From the NCBI GenBank assembly GCA_963556255.1, contig OY744609.1:5639753-5703752 (forward strand): a DNA stretch of 64,000 bases. Direction: 5' to 3'. Shown here piece by piece: positions 24,101 through 34,203 of this stretch. Each line of letters starts with the position of its first letter. Positions within the stretch are counted from its first letter, which is position 1. The notes beneath the pieces are model-generated. The model was not told where the DNA came from. It saw only the letters and a program-made list of their open reading frames with translations, and searched no databases. Source of the DNA: Allolobophora icterica. Taxonomy: Eukaryota > Annelida > Clitellata > Crassiclitellata > Lumbricidae. A program made the position numbers and the translations under genes.

Positions 24101-26975
24101 CTACATGCCGTTACAAAGTGCTCGTCTCTTGCTTTTTAAGGCAATTTTCATTTGAAAAGTGTTCCCACCACCTTCAAACACGATCGCCGTCTCTGATGCT
24201 ACTACACGAAAAATCAACAGGTATCTAAACCTCAACCTGGACTGTATTATTCAGGTGCATAAAAAAACTTGGTGTGTTCGCCTATTCGGTGCAGTTGCCG
24301 TGTATTCATTTCCACAGCGTCATGCGAATCCCAAACAATCACCAACTGTCCACCCGGGTGCATTTACCCATATCCAAATACGTACATCAGTTCATAAATA
24401 TTCATACATTTATTCACACCGCTATTGGTTGAAAATAAATAATTAAATTTCTGCAATGAAAATATCCAGCTTCCACTCGCGTGTATAGATTTTAAATCGT
24501 CCCTCACCCGAATTATATTTCTGCAATGAAAATATTAAGTTTCCACTCACAGGTGCAGCATAGCATTTTTGTCGCACAAATATCCAGCTTCCACTCGCAG
24601 GTATAGCCTATGCTGACCCTAACCCTAAGTATTGGTATTTAGGTATATGCCACCCGGGTTCACATATCCTCAATGTTTTCCAAAGAAAAATCACAGCGGA
24701 TATATTTCAAGAATTGGAACAGTTAAAGCACAATTTAGAATTAACCGACCTGACTTCGGATTCGCATGACCTTAAACAGGTAAAAACAGGCCCGTCGATT
24801 CTTACCATGCATCCTTTAGGTATGCCGTACTCAAGTAATTTAGCATCTTTCAAAGTTGCATGCGGTACTAAAAACGGGGCTATAGTATGTCGTCTCATGA
24901 CTTCCAGGATCACAGCTTCAGTGTAGGGCAAACGTGGTTTATCATCAAGTGATGGAAACCTGTCACCTGGCACCATTTCATCGATCTCCCTCTGAAAGCG
25001 ATTCTGAATCTCGGGATGGTTGGCTAACGCAATCATTGCCCACTGCAATGTTGTCGACACAGTTTCAATACCTGCGAAGCATAGATCACGCAGCACATAC
25101 ACTAGGTCCTGATGGTCGTAGTCGGTACCCTGAATGTCCAGAAATCTTCCAACGAATGTTGCCTCAGATCCAGTGGATTTAATTAACTCTATTCCTGCTT
25201 CGATGGCTTTCAACACCTTCGCGATGGACGTTCGCAAGTCATCGACCTTTCGATGAAAAGCAGGCAAAAAGCGCACAACTGGAGCCACGTTAAGAGTATT
25301 ATCCATGTTTTCAATGCACTCGATAGAGCTTTTAATGATGGTAGAATGATCCTTCGGCAAAGACTTTTGAAAGTTGCTGCCGAATATAATGCTCAGAACG
25401 ACATCTGAAGTGGCGAAGGTGAACGGCCATTTTGGATCGAACGGACGTCCATTATGTTTCAGAATCTCCTTATTCATTATTTCCACTTCTTGAAGAATTC
25501 TAGTCTCGGTGACTCTGTCTTGTCCGAATCCAAACTGCTTGAGAATTGACAATGACAATCTGTGATACTTCTTAAAGGTATCGTTGTATCTTGAGAAAAT
25601 GACACCTAGCACAACATCGAAAATTATTAGCTCACTGAATTCATAACATTTTGTATTAGGCATTAACGTTCCCCAAGGCAAAGCCATATGTAGGGCATAC
25701 AATTTCCATAATTATGACAATATGACATATGAAAATATTCATATAATATATGAACATACTATAGGCGTGATTTGTCCTAACGTATTGGACCATGTGAGTC
25801 CATATGGGGAACTAGTAAAGTTTATTTGGGAAAATTGTGATGTTGTTATCGTAGGTCCTGCATATGGAGTTGCTGTTTGGGCTTGCTCTCGCCACACCAC
25901 ATCATCCTTTGTAATATAATGTAATTTGCCGCAATCTCACATTCGAACGCCTCCGATAGGTTTACCTGCAACAACTGTCATAGGAATTCTAATTCTAATA
26001 TTAGATTTTATGATTCTCGAAATAAAATTGGAACACTAGAATTTGATTTCAGATATAAGAAATTACTATATCAAGTTTATAGGCCCTACTTAAAATTCAA
26101 AGTCTAAAAATCGATTGTTTTTAATACCTTTGAATTATCCTTCTAGCAGGCCTAAATGTAAAATCATTCTAAGAGCAAACCAAAAGTAAAAGACGCAAGA
26201 GAGTAATCGACTACTGTATCATCAGATTTCCTATTTTCTCATCAATTCACGATGATGGAATACACAGTAAAGAAAAGGGGCTATATGAATTACGTAGTGC
26301 AAAATTCGATGGTCTTTTTGATGCACTGACCTCTGAGCTCGTGATTGAGGATCTCCTTTTCAATCCAGAGAGGAACTCTGTCGGCGAACACTTCAGATTG
26401 TTTGAGAAAAGCATTTATAATCGCCTCGTAGCCATTAAGCACCACCACCATGCTGCAGAAATAATTGTCAAGGGAAAAATTGTTATCTCCTATATAGTTT
26501 TAGGACTTAAGAATGAAGTTTTAAAAGACCGAATGAAGATTACCGTCGTAACAATCGTCACAATCATCTTCGTCTCTGTTTTCTTCATCTTTTCTCATGT
26601 TTTCTATTCTTGCTGCTCTCTTCTCATCATCATCGTCATCATTACAAAGGAACCTCACGTGTCCTATATGCGAACGTGAAGTCGATCAATTCCTTGTTAG
26701 GACTTTGAGCCAATAACGGACGAATTATGGAGCCAGCCTCTGGCAGCACTTACCGTTACTTTCCAGTTCGCGCCAAGGACATTGCTTGGTTACAGAAGCA
26801 CTTGTGCGCAGACAACTTGCCCAGAGTCGTTAAATTGAGTCCCCTCAGCAGGTTTCAACACGCAACCGTTACCTCACACAGATATAATAGACCACTGTGT
26901 CGTGTAACGGAGTGTGATCTTATGAGTTTCGGAACGGGATAATGTTGCTGATTATATTGATAATATTGATAATGG

Positions 26976-27066
<91 letters not shown>

Positions 27067-27473
27067 AATATTGATGATAGTGATTATGACGATCATGATA
27101 ATAATGGCAATGATAAGAAAGACGATGAAGATGTTAAGAATGATGACGATGATGATGATGATGATGACGACGACGACGATGATAATGATGACGACAATTA
27201 ACCATAATAAAGACAATGGTCTTTGGCCTACCTTCCTCCAACTTTAAAAGCGAAGACCGGCCCAAGTTCTTCAGCGGATCTCCTAAAGTGTTCTGGCAAC
27301 ACCGTCATTCCTCCACGAAGAATTGAGCCGAAGACTCGTAGAAGTGACAGCGATGGCGGATATCGCTTTCCATCATCTTTTGTTCCGTTCTGCTTCATCC
27401 ATCGCAGAAAAACGAAGACTCCAACGATTGTAAGAGATCCTGTCAGTACTTGAATCTCTCTTCCGTCAAACAT
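20963..27473 (-). CDS. Cytochrome P450, clan 2 (CYP2-like), gene C, five coding exons
   Basis: Predicted heme-thiolate monooxygenase anchored in the endoplasmic reticulum by an N-terminal helix; the substrate cannot be told from sequence. Join on the minus strand: 27232-27473, 26331-26452, 24806-25605, 22001-22133, 20963-21159 (1494 nt, 497 aa, normal family length). All eight splice junctions have GT/AG and the phases agree. Landmarks: membrane anchor about residues 8-24, proline-rich hinge (RYPPS) after it, I-helix AGIET 299-303, K-helix EVMR 356-359, PERF 411-414, heme loop FGVGKRACLGE with the ligand Cys at 437. Oddity: the C-helix WxxxR motif reads FxxxH. The start codon lies directly after a splice acceptor, so there is an upstream non-coding exon ending near 27576. 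Neighbouring gene D has identical lengths for its first four exons. I infer a recent tandem duplicate; family (CYP2J/2U-like) needs a tree. Confidence 0.93.
22001..22133 (-). CDS. P450 gene C, exon 4 (PERF exon)
   Basis: It encodes VIANVFSAHKDPKFW, then ENFRPERFLDKDNK, ending SFGV before donor TAG|GTATGT. The acceptor is TACCTAG. It supplies the meander/PERF region and the first part of the heme loop. Confidence 0.9.
22850..23840. repeat. Pair of related repeats in gene C intron 3
   Basis: 22860-22975 and 23725-23840 share CGAGTTGAC.AAA, GTG.GA.TGCCCAAAGA, and CGCG.AAGCGCG followed by a T-rich end. They look like ends of the same dispersed repeat. The second is followed by two copies of ATTTCTGGTGGTGC (23883-23940). 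Confidence 0.5.
24445..24610. repeat. Short tandem array in gene C intron 3
   Basis: Three degenerate copies of a unit containing TTTCTGCAATGAAAATAT and CAGCTTCCACTCGCAGGTATAG. A short telomere-like ACCCTAACCCTAA at 24616-24628 follows; it is too short to mean anything. Confidence 0.6.
24806..25605 (-). CDS. P450 gene C, exon 3 (800 nt, helices C to K)
   Basis: A large uninterrupted exon (residues 122-388) carrying the C-helix, the I-helix oxygen-binding motif CFAGIETVS and the K-helix ExxR. Acceptor is TGTGCTAG and donor is ATG|GTAAGA. The same exon is exactly 800 nt in gene D. Confidence 0.93.
26331..26452 (-). CDS. P450 gene C, exon 2 (beta-1, B-helix region)
   Basis: It reads MVVVLNGYEAI near its start and ADRVPLW further on. 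Acceptor is TTCTGCAG and donor is AGAG|GTCAGT. It is too short for a simple ORF scan but is forced by phase: it joins the two bases from exon 1 and gives one base to exon 3. Confidence 0.9.
26968..27066. repeat. (TGA)n microsatellite in gene C intron 1
   Basis: About 100 bases of GAT repeat continuing as degenerate GAT/GAC triplets to 27195. The poly-Met and poly-Ile frames over it are artefacts. Confidence 0.95.
27232..27473 (-). CDS. P450 gene C, exon 1 (anchor and hinge)
   Basis: It encodes residues 1-80 plus two bases of codon 81. It starts at MFDGREIQV, holds the hydrophobic anchor and RYPPS hinge, and ends VGG before donor AAG|GTAGGC. The acceptor CGCAG abuts the ATG, so the in-frame Met farther upstream is intronic. 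Confidence 0.92.
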
Positions 27474-27575
27474 CTGCGCGGAAGAAAAGCAAAGTTTCAC
27501 TAATGTTTCCTTAAACCCCTTTGATTTTGTGTTTATAGAAAAATAAGAAATTAGATTATAAAGAGGGGTCTTACC

Positions 27576-27935
27576 TTGTTGTGTATTGTTGATAGCTATG
27601 CGCTTGAACACGTCTCAAATGTCTACTGAAATTCTAACGACAACGCCTTTTTCAAAAACACGGGTCGACGGACGACGGCAGCAAAATAGTCGCTGAGCTA
27701 TTTTAGTGCGAAAGCGAGGTCATAGCAGAATCAGAACCACTGATCCGATAGATGTTTTTGTCAGAGAAATCATAAATATTCATTAGACTGGTACCTCCAA
27801 AGAGTGAAGTCTTCGTCAGAGAATACATGAATATTCATTATTCATATTATTCCTACTATAATTGACATGGTGAATGCATTGGGCGTATCAAGGCTAAAAT
27901 GACACAAAGGTCATCATGGAATTGCGGGTAAGTAC
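27576..27935 (-). promoter_or_regulatory. Gene C 5' UTR exon and promoter-proximal block
   Basis: A donor (AACAAG|GTAAGA) near 27576 defines the end of a non-coding first exon that joins the acceptor right before the exon 1 ATG. Upstream, 27760-27920 holds a block shared with the other copies: two ATGAATATTCAT-type palindromes (near 27776 and 27827) and a GCATTGGGCG box followed by GACACAAAGGTCATCA. The TSS is not defined. Confidence 0.55.
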
Positions 27936-28439
27936 TAGTAGGCCTAGTCCTACCTGGTGGAAAGTATCTTGCAATTGCTTGAATGAATGTCTGTAGACCT
28001 AAAGATGTATGAATATGTGTGTGGGTGTGTTTGTGTGTATGCATGTATGAGTATGTGTGTGTGTGTGTGTGTTTCACTAATATCTCTCAAAAATGCTAAT
28101 ATTTATTGTCACACTATAGAATTCTAGCGCCTATTGCCACGATTTATCACGCTGTATAATTTGTTTATAGGTGTACATATTAAGCTACCGCAAATTTAAT
28201 GCACAGTAAAAAAATGTCAATTCAGGTAAGTTAGAATAGATAGCATGAAGCAGGAGATGAGAAGAGAAGATAACGCTGCGCAAGCGATGATGCAATAGGC
28301 TAGGGAGTACAAGTGGGGCAAATAAAGGCAGTTAAAGAAGTGTAACATGAGTTTGCTGTTAGATCTGTCATCTCAGGTGTGGCAACTGAATGAATCGTAT
28401 TCAATGAGCTTCTAAAGCGATTAGGTTATGGGTCAACGT

Positions 28440-28735
28440 CTGCTTTCTATCCCTTCGCCTTCTAGCATCGACCATGCTGGCACTGTCAAAACTCATGGGT
28501 AACCCTCGACAGTAAGCTTACATTCATACCGTTGCAGCTTAGAACCTCACACAAGAAACCTTTGTAAATTTTGTTTCTATCACATCAGGGCAATACGTGA
28601 CATCAGGTCGACACTGACTATGAATATGTCGCAAACCATAGCCTGTTCCATTGTCCCTCTCGCCTTGGTTATGCTAATTCGGTTTTTGTGGATCTCTCAG
28701 ACCTTGAACTTAACAGGCTGCAACGCATGCGAAAC
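28440..28735 (+). mobile_element. L2-type LINE fragment
   Basis: Closely similar to 3225-3510 of the LINE at the window start (GCATCGACC, ACTGTCAAAACA/TCA, AACC.TTTGTAAAT, ATGTCGCAAACCATAGCC). It is interrupted near 28736 by unrelated sequence. An open frame at 28620 is an accident of this fragment. Confidence 0.6.
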
Positions 28736-29625
28736 TCCATACAATGTTGTCATAGACGCAACATCACACAACTGGGGTACCGTACCCTCCACTTTTTGGA
28801 CTGAGGGGTACCGTGCCCCCACTTTTGAAATACTGCCAATCAATATTTTATTATTGAGTCTCTTCAGAGATCGCACCTTGCTTCGTGTATGTAAGAAATT
28901 GTTACCCCCCCCCCATCCCAACACACACTTTTTAGACCGAAGTCACGCCCCTGCACATGGGTCACCTGAATTCAAAACCGTACTGGAATGATCACGTTCG
29001 TTCACTGGTTGAGCTCTCGCGAGGAATACAGGAGTTCGATCCATTGTCAATTGGTCGAATTCTCTCCCTATGTCTGCCAGCTCTGCTCAGTCGCTTGTGT
29101 CACTTCGTTCTCAACTTAAAACTTGATTCTTTCCAATTGCTCATCCAATATCCTTCGTAGGGTACCTCTATTTCTTACGGACTGATCTAATGAATATTGA
29201 CCTGATTGCAGTTTGGTTTTGGTGTGCCATCGGCTGACACCTTGTGCAAATAGAAGTTAGTAATTACAATTTCAGTAGGGCGCTGGATCGGCTACGGTGT
29301 GATAGGTTCTAACTTTATTGATGGTGTTATGACAGTTAATCTGGTTGAACGATGCTTCAGTCTGACGTTTCTGTGCGAAATAGAAAGGTTGTTTACAGTG
29401 GCGAAGAAAAGCATTCGCAATGATTGTAGGCCTAACTCTGTTGATGGTGCTATTACAGTTCTGATGTAATTGAACGACCCTCTTCTTTGTGAGAAATATA
29501 AAAGTTGTAGGCCTTATACTGCTAACAGGCCTACGGTAGCGAAGCGAAGCATTAGCAAGGATTGACTTTCTTTTAAATTTTATAAATCAAATAACTTAGA
29601 AGAACTTTACCCGAAATCGGGTAGA

Positions 29626-29660
<35 letters not shown>

Positions 29661-30836
29661 GGCCTACTACTACTATTACTATTATTATAATTACTGTTAC
29701 TGTTATCATTATTTTATTATAAATTTTGTAAATGCCCCAGATATATTTGGTCTCTTGGGGACTTAGATATTCTTCTTCCTTCTCAGTCTTCTGCTGTTGA
29801 GCAGGTTTGTGACATTGACGACCACGTGTTCCCCTCCGACCTCCTCCATCACGTCAGTTAGGGGTGCACTTGATTTGTCCATATCATGTCTTGGGAAATA
29901 GCCGAGGTGGTTTCCCGTTGCCTTCCTCGCGGTTTGAGTAGTGGCCTTCTACGCCGCTCACTTAGATATTACTAAATTAATTTCTGGAATGTTGAACCTC
30001 GTCAAGTTCCGACAGGGAAAGAGTGCTGAGAAAGACCACAGCATTAAAGTATTTGACAAAATCGATAGTCGCTAGAAAATATGCTATGTTTCTTTTACGC
30101 CTCCAGCTACACGTGAAAGAGAGCGCCCAAGCAACGTAGTTATTAGTAGTATTATTTCTCTATTACTGTAACTATCACTATTATTATTGTTCTTATTATT
30201 ATTATTACACTTGTTAGGCCTATTACTATTACTATTATAGTTATTTAATTATAATTATTATATGAAGATTTCTAGACGTAGGCCTAAGTTTAGCCTACAT
30301 AACAAAATAAAGAGATGTTGCTCTTTCGGTGGCTCAGCTTAGGTCCTAAGCATCTGGAGAGTTCGGTGAAAATTCTCGTAGGTAGGGCCTACAGAGTAAA
30401 AATGGCTGAAATTTTATTGATGGAGATACCCTTATTGGTAGTAGATAAAGCAGCGTCCCTCGAATCGACTGCTCTGCGCAGAAAGGTTTTCGTCGCTTGC
30501 CTGTCGGGAGATCGAAGGTAGATTAGGGCTCGTGAATAAACTGATGCACTTAGGTTTAGAGTGGCGCCTTAGAGATTTGGAGTTTACGATTTCGACCATT
30601 CGTAAGAGATGGCCTAGGTCACTAACTAGTGACCGATCACGAACAGGCTTTGGTGCCCCATCGATATGTGCATGTGACACTGACGCCATAGACGTTGCTC
30701 ATTGGTAATAATAAAAATAATGATAACCTCTGTTTCATTTTGATAAAAATTTATTGATATGAAATCAGTATTGTCTCGCAAATGTACCTTGTGTCTATAT
30801 AAATCTGAATAATTAGATGAAAACGGGAGCCTTACC
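28736..30836. other. Repeat-rich spacer, no gene seen
   Basis: Contains a G/C-tract repeat (28780-28950), (TTA)n at 29629-29660, a dispersed repeat with a GCCGAGGTGGTTTCCCGTTG segment (29770-29960), degenerate ATT/TTA tracts (30140-30260), and a segment near 30430-30610 related to 23240-23400. No supported coding region. Confidence 0.4.
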
Positions 30837-31250
30837 TTATCGTGTGCTGTTGGCATCTATACGCCTGTGTACGTCTCTAAAATGCTAACGACCCAGAGTC
30901 TTTCAGATAGAGTCCTAAGGGTCGATGCCCGCGGAGAGAGCAACACAAGGCCAATAATCGCTCAGCCTATTTTTATGAAAAACCGAGGTCAGTAGAGAAT
31001 CAGAACAACTGGACCGAGAGGTGTCTTTGTCACAAAAAAGCATAAATATTCTTTAGAATGGTGAACCCATGGAGTGAAGACTTCGTCAGAGAATACTTAA
31101 ATATTCAATAGCATTGACTGGTGAACGCATTGGGCGGAGCTAAGTTAAAACGACACAAAGGCCAACATGCAGTTGTGGGTATGTAGTCCTATCTAGTGGA
31201 AAGTGTTTTGCGATTGTTTGAATGAATGTTCGCAGACCTAAATAAGTACA
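30837..31250 (-). promoter_or_regulatory. Orphan P450-type 5' UTR exon and promoter block
   Basis: Similar along its length to 27576-28010 upstream of gene C: the donor CGATAAG|GTAAGG, the TCAGAGAATAC box, an AAATATTC palindrome core, GAACGCATTGGGCGGAGC, and GACACAAAGGCCAACATG all line up in order. No coding exon 1 follows before the gene C block 2.9 kb downstream. It may be an alternative first exon of gene C or the front of a lost copy. The intact gypsy element begins immediately upstream, at 31309. Confidence 0.55.
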
Positions 31251-31308
31251 TGTATGATTCTGTGTATGTATGTATGTATGTATGTATGTATGTATGTATG
31301 TATGTATG

Positions 31309-33534
31309 TGTGACGTTCGTCGCTCGAGATCAACTAACCCTTCATCAGACATGGTACCAATTTGTGTCGGTCTTACCCGAGACGCTGCTTCGTCGTCGGG
31401 CTGGGTTCGGCTCCAGCCAACCGACCTTCTGGAGTAGCCCGGGTCACTATCTTGTCTACTTCTGCTGTAGACGAGCGGTTCCCTGTCTCCGCTCTCAGTG
31501 CCCATTTCTCCAAGAGGAGGTCCCGAGGGTATCGCTTGTTTGCGAACAGTGTCGCTGTCAAGCTCCATCTCACTTTCGGACTCTGCCACTGCCGCGGTCG
31601 CCGGGTGGGCAACGTCCTCGTCCTCAGGATGGCCGTCCTTTAGAACAGGGTTCGCTCTCTTGCCGGCAGGAGTCCTCAGCTTCCTGTGAGATTTCTTAGT
31701 CAAAGACTTCCTCTTTTTCTCCACCTTAACCGAACCCTCACGTACCATTCTGCATCTCATGACTCTCGAGTTATCGTCAATAGGGGAAAACTCTGAACGT
31801 TCTCCTGTCCGAGAGGACAAGGTGTACATCTGACGAGTCGTCACGTCGTGCCGTCTCAAACACGCGAACATCTTGCGATAATATATGCACGTGTAATATT
31901 AACGCGGTATACTGGTCTCACGACACTCTCTTCTGATAGGACAGGTTCTAGGTCTAAAACCTCCCTAACCGCACGCAGAACTGTGTTCCGACCGACGCAC
32001 GAGGTGGGCCCTACTTCGCACTTTGGTCAGTTCTCGGAACTACGTGTTTCGATCACCAAGTTATTTGCTCTGAATAACGACTGGTTTGAATACAAGATTT
32101 TCCTGATTCTATCGTTTTCCTGGTCTTACCGCACTGTAATCAGTTGTCGGGTGGTCTTTTCCCGTACTGCGGTCTTTCGGTAACAGTGGTCTTTCCCAGT
32201 AACTATTTTTAGTTACCGGGCGATGGAGCCCCTCCAACGCTCCACCGGCGTGTCAGCCATCCAAGTGTCACAATCCAAATGTAACGCCGACCCCGTAAGG
32301 TTACCAGAATGTCCTGAATTTTGTTCCCAAGAATTTCCGAATTTTGGTTCCCTAACGAAGGTCACGTTTACTCCCACAGGTAACCGGACAAGCTCCGATC
32401 GCGGAGTTCTTCTCCCAAGAGGGAATTTCCTGCCTGTCGCCAAATTTACCCTTAATATCGTTTTTGTACTACACTGGTTTTTTCAGGTATCCCGACGGTC
32501 ACTTCACCGAGTGCCGAAGTCGCGTAAAACTCTCCCAGCCGATGACGCCGAAGTCGCGTAAAACTCTCCCGGCCGAGTACGCCGAAAGCGCGTAAAACTT
32601 CCCTTGTGTCGAGTACGCCGAAATCGCGTAAAACTCTTCTCAGTGGATAAAACCAAACACTGTCGGATCTTGGAGTTCTTCAAACTCCAAGAGGGATTTC
32701 CTTGCCCGACGCCAAATTTACTCTTGGTTTCAAGGATTTCAGAATTCCAGAAAATGGCTACCTTAAGAAGGTCACCTCTACTCTCATGGGTTACCGGACA
32801 AGCTCCGATCGCGGAGTTCTTCAAAACCCAAGAGGGACTTTCCTGCCCGTCGCCAAATTCACCCTGGTTTTCGATCTCACACTGAATTGGTTTTCCTGTG
32901 TATCAACGGTATCCTTCCCCGAGTATTACTCAGCCGTAGATTTCCCACAATTGGGATCTAGACCGCTTCGCGATCAACGGAGGGATCCAACCCGCCGGAT
33001 CGGCGCTGTCGGCCCGTCTCCCAACAGTGAACTTCTTTAGCTGTACTCGGGATCGCCTTATTATATTATTCGGACGCCCCTTTCGTCCGTAAATATATTT
33101 GTACTAACCGGAAACTCGAACTCTGACTCTGTCGTAACCAAAATCACTCGCCTACCACACTGAGTGCAGTATATTTGAATCGGTAACTGAGTCGCTAACC
33201 AACAACGCTGTTTAACAGTATTGCTATGTATGAAGAGTCGAACCAACTCTTCACGTATAAAGCAGCACACCGTGAGGCAGGCTCTATGCATCCCAAATGA
33301 GCGCGTCTGCTCGCTATGCGCTGGCTTTACACCGTCGATCGGGCTTCCCTAGCACGGTCGTTGCTGGACAGTCGCCTATTGAAATTAAATAAAAATTAAA
33401 TGATCGATGCTGGGTCTTCGCATGAAAAATTAAGAGAAACGATGCTGTTCCCTTCGCATGTAAACTGAAAGAAAACGATGCTATTCGCATAAAATAAATC
33501 TTCCCACATACGCACGGTAACCTTGACCGCCACA
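31309..33534 (-). repeat. 3' LTR of gypsy element 2
   Basis: 2226 bp, very long for a gypsy LTR. It contains a 187-codon coding segment at one end (31309-31871), four tandem copies of a 30-36 base unit with CGAA.TCGCGTAAAACT (32510-32640), and a module of about 100 bases (GACAAGCTCCGATCGCGGAG core) at 32357 and 32767, 410 bases apart. Confidence 0.92.
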
Positions 33535-33545
33535 CTCTCCCCACC

Positions 33546-34203
33546 TTACTTAGATGCGGAGCATCTCTGCCAAAATCGGGGACCTTAATCAAACGTGACA
33601 GGAACATCCCCAACCCAGATCCACTTAGAGAGCAAGGAACCAAATGCACCTTTGGTTATAGGGCGGAATATCAACAATCTCGGCACCCTGCACGTACGCC
33701 AAACATAGCGACAGCCTATTTAATGATGCTTTCGATCGGAACCACCACCCTACTGGCAACCTGTCGTACCTGACAAATCGCCAACCTTAACAGGCCCTCT
33801 ATCATGAACCTGAGCTCTACCGGACCCCAAGGGCCAGGAGAACTTAAGGAGAGAAAAGTCGCCCACTGTCTCCCGATCTGGTAACCATCGTCGATCAGTC
33901 ACACCCGGTACCACTTCAAAATCGTGAAAGCAAAAAAACAATGTTTATCGAAAACATATCATCAAAAGGAAACTTAAACAGTCATTCACTGACAATCTGC
34001 AAAACCAACGCAATTAAGCGTTCTGGTAGCACAGGTACTGTATGCTCCCAGATACCGCTCAAAAGAAATACTCTCATCAAAAGGGCAACTGAAACATGGG
34101 ACTCGAATAGTCAATGAAACCAACGCAATTAAGCGTTCATCTAGTTGGTCCTAGATACACGTCTGCTTCAGAAGGTCACTAACAAGGACTTCTACAGTCG
34201 TAG
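33546..34203 (-). other. Gypsy element 2 3' untranslated region
   Basis: Between the gag-pol stop and the polypurine tract. It contains CCAACGCAATTAAGCGTTC twice (34009 and 34118), a small palindrome-bearing repeat. No env-like frame is seen. Confidence 0.6.

Noticed and set aside
24616..24628. Telomeric repeat
   Set aside because: Only two CCCTAA units, expected by chance in an AT-rich intron.
28757..28945. hAT element between 28757 and 28945
   Set aside because: A CAGGGGCGTGACTTC-like end exists at one side, but no matching terminus or 8-bp duplication could be found.
31140..31871. 243-codon frame as an independent gene
   Set aside because: It is the LTR copy of the gag-pol N-terminus followed by flanking microsatellite sequence.
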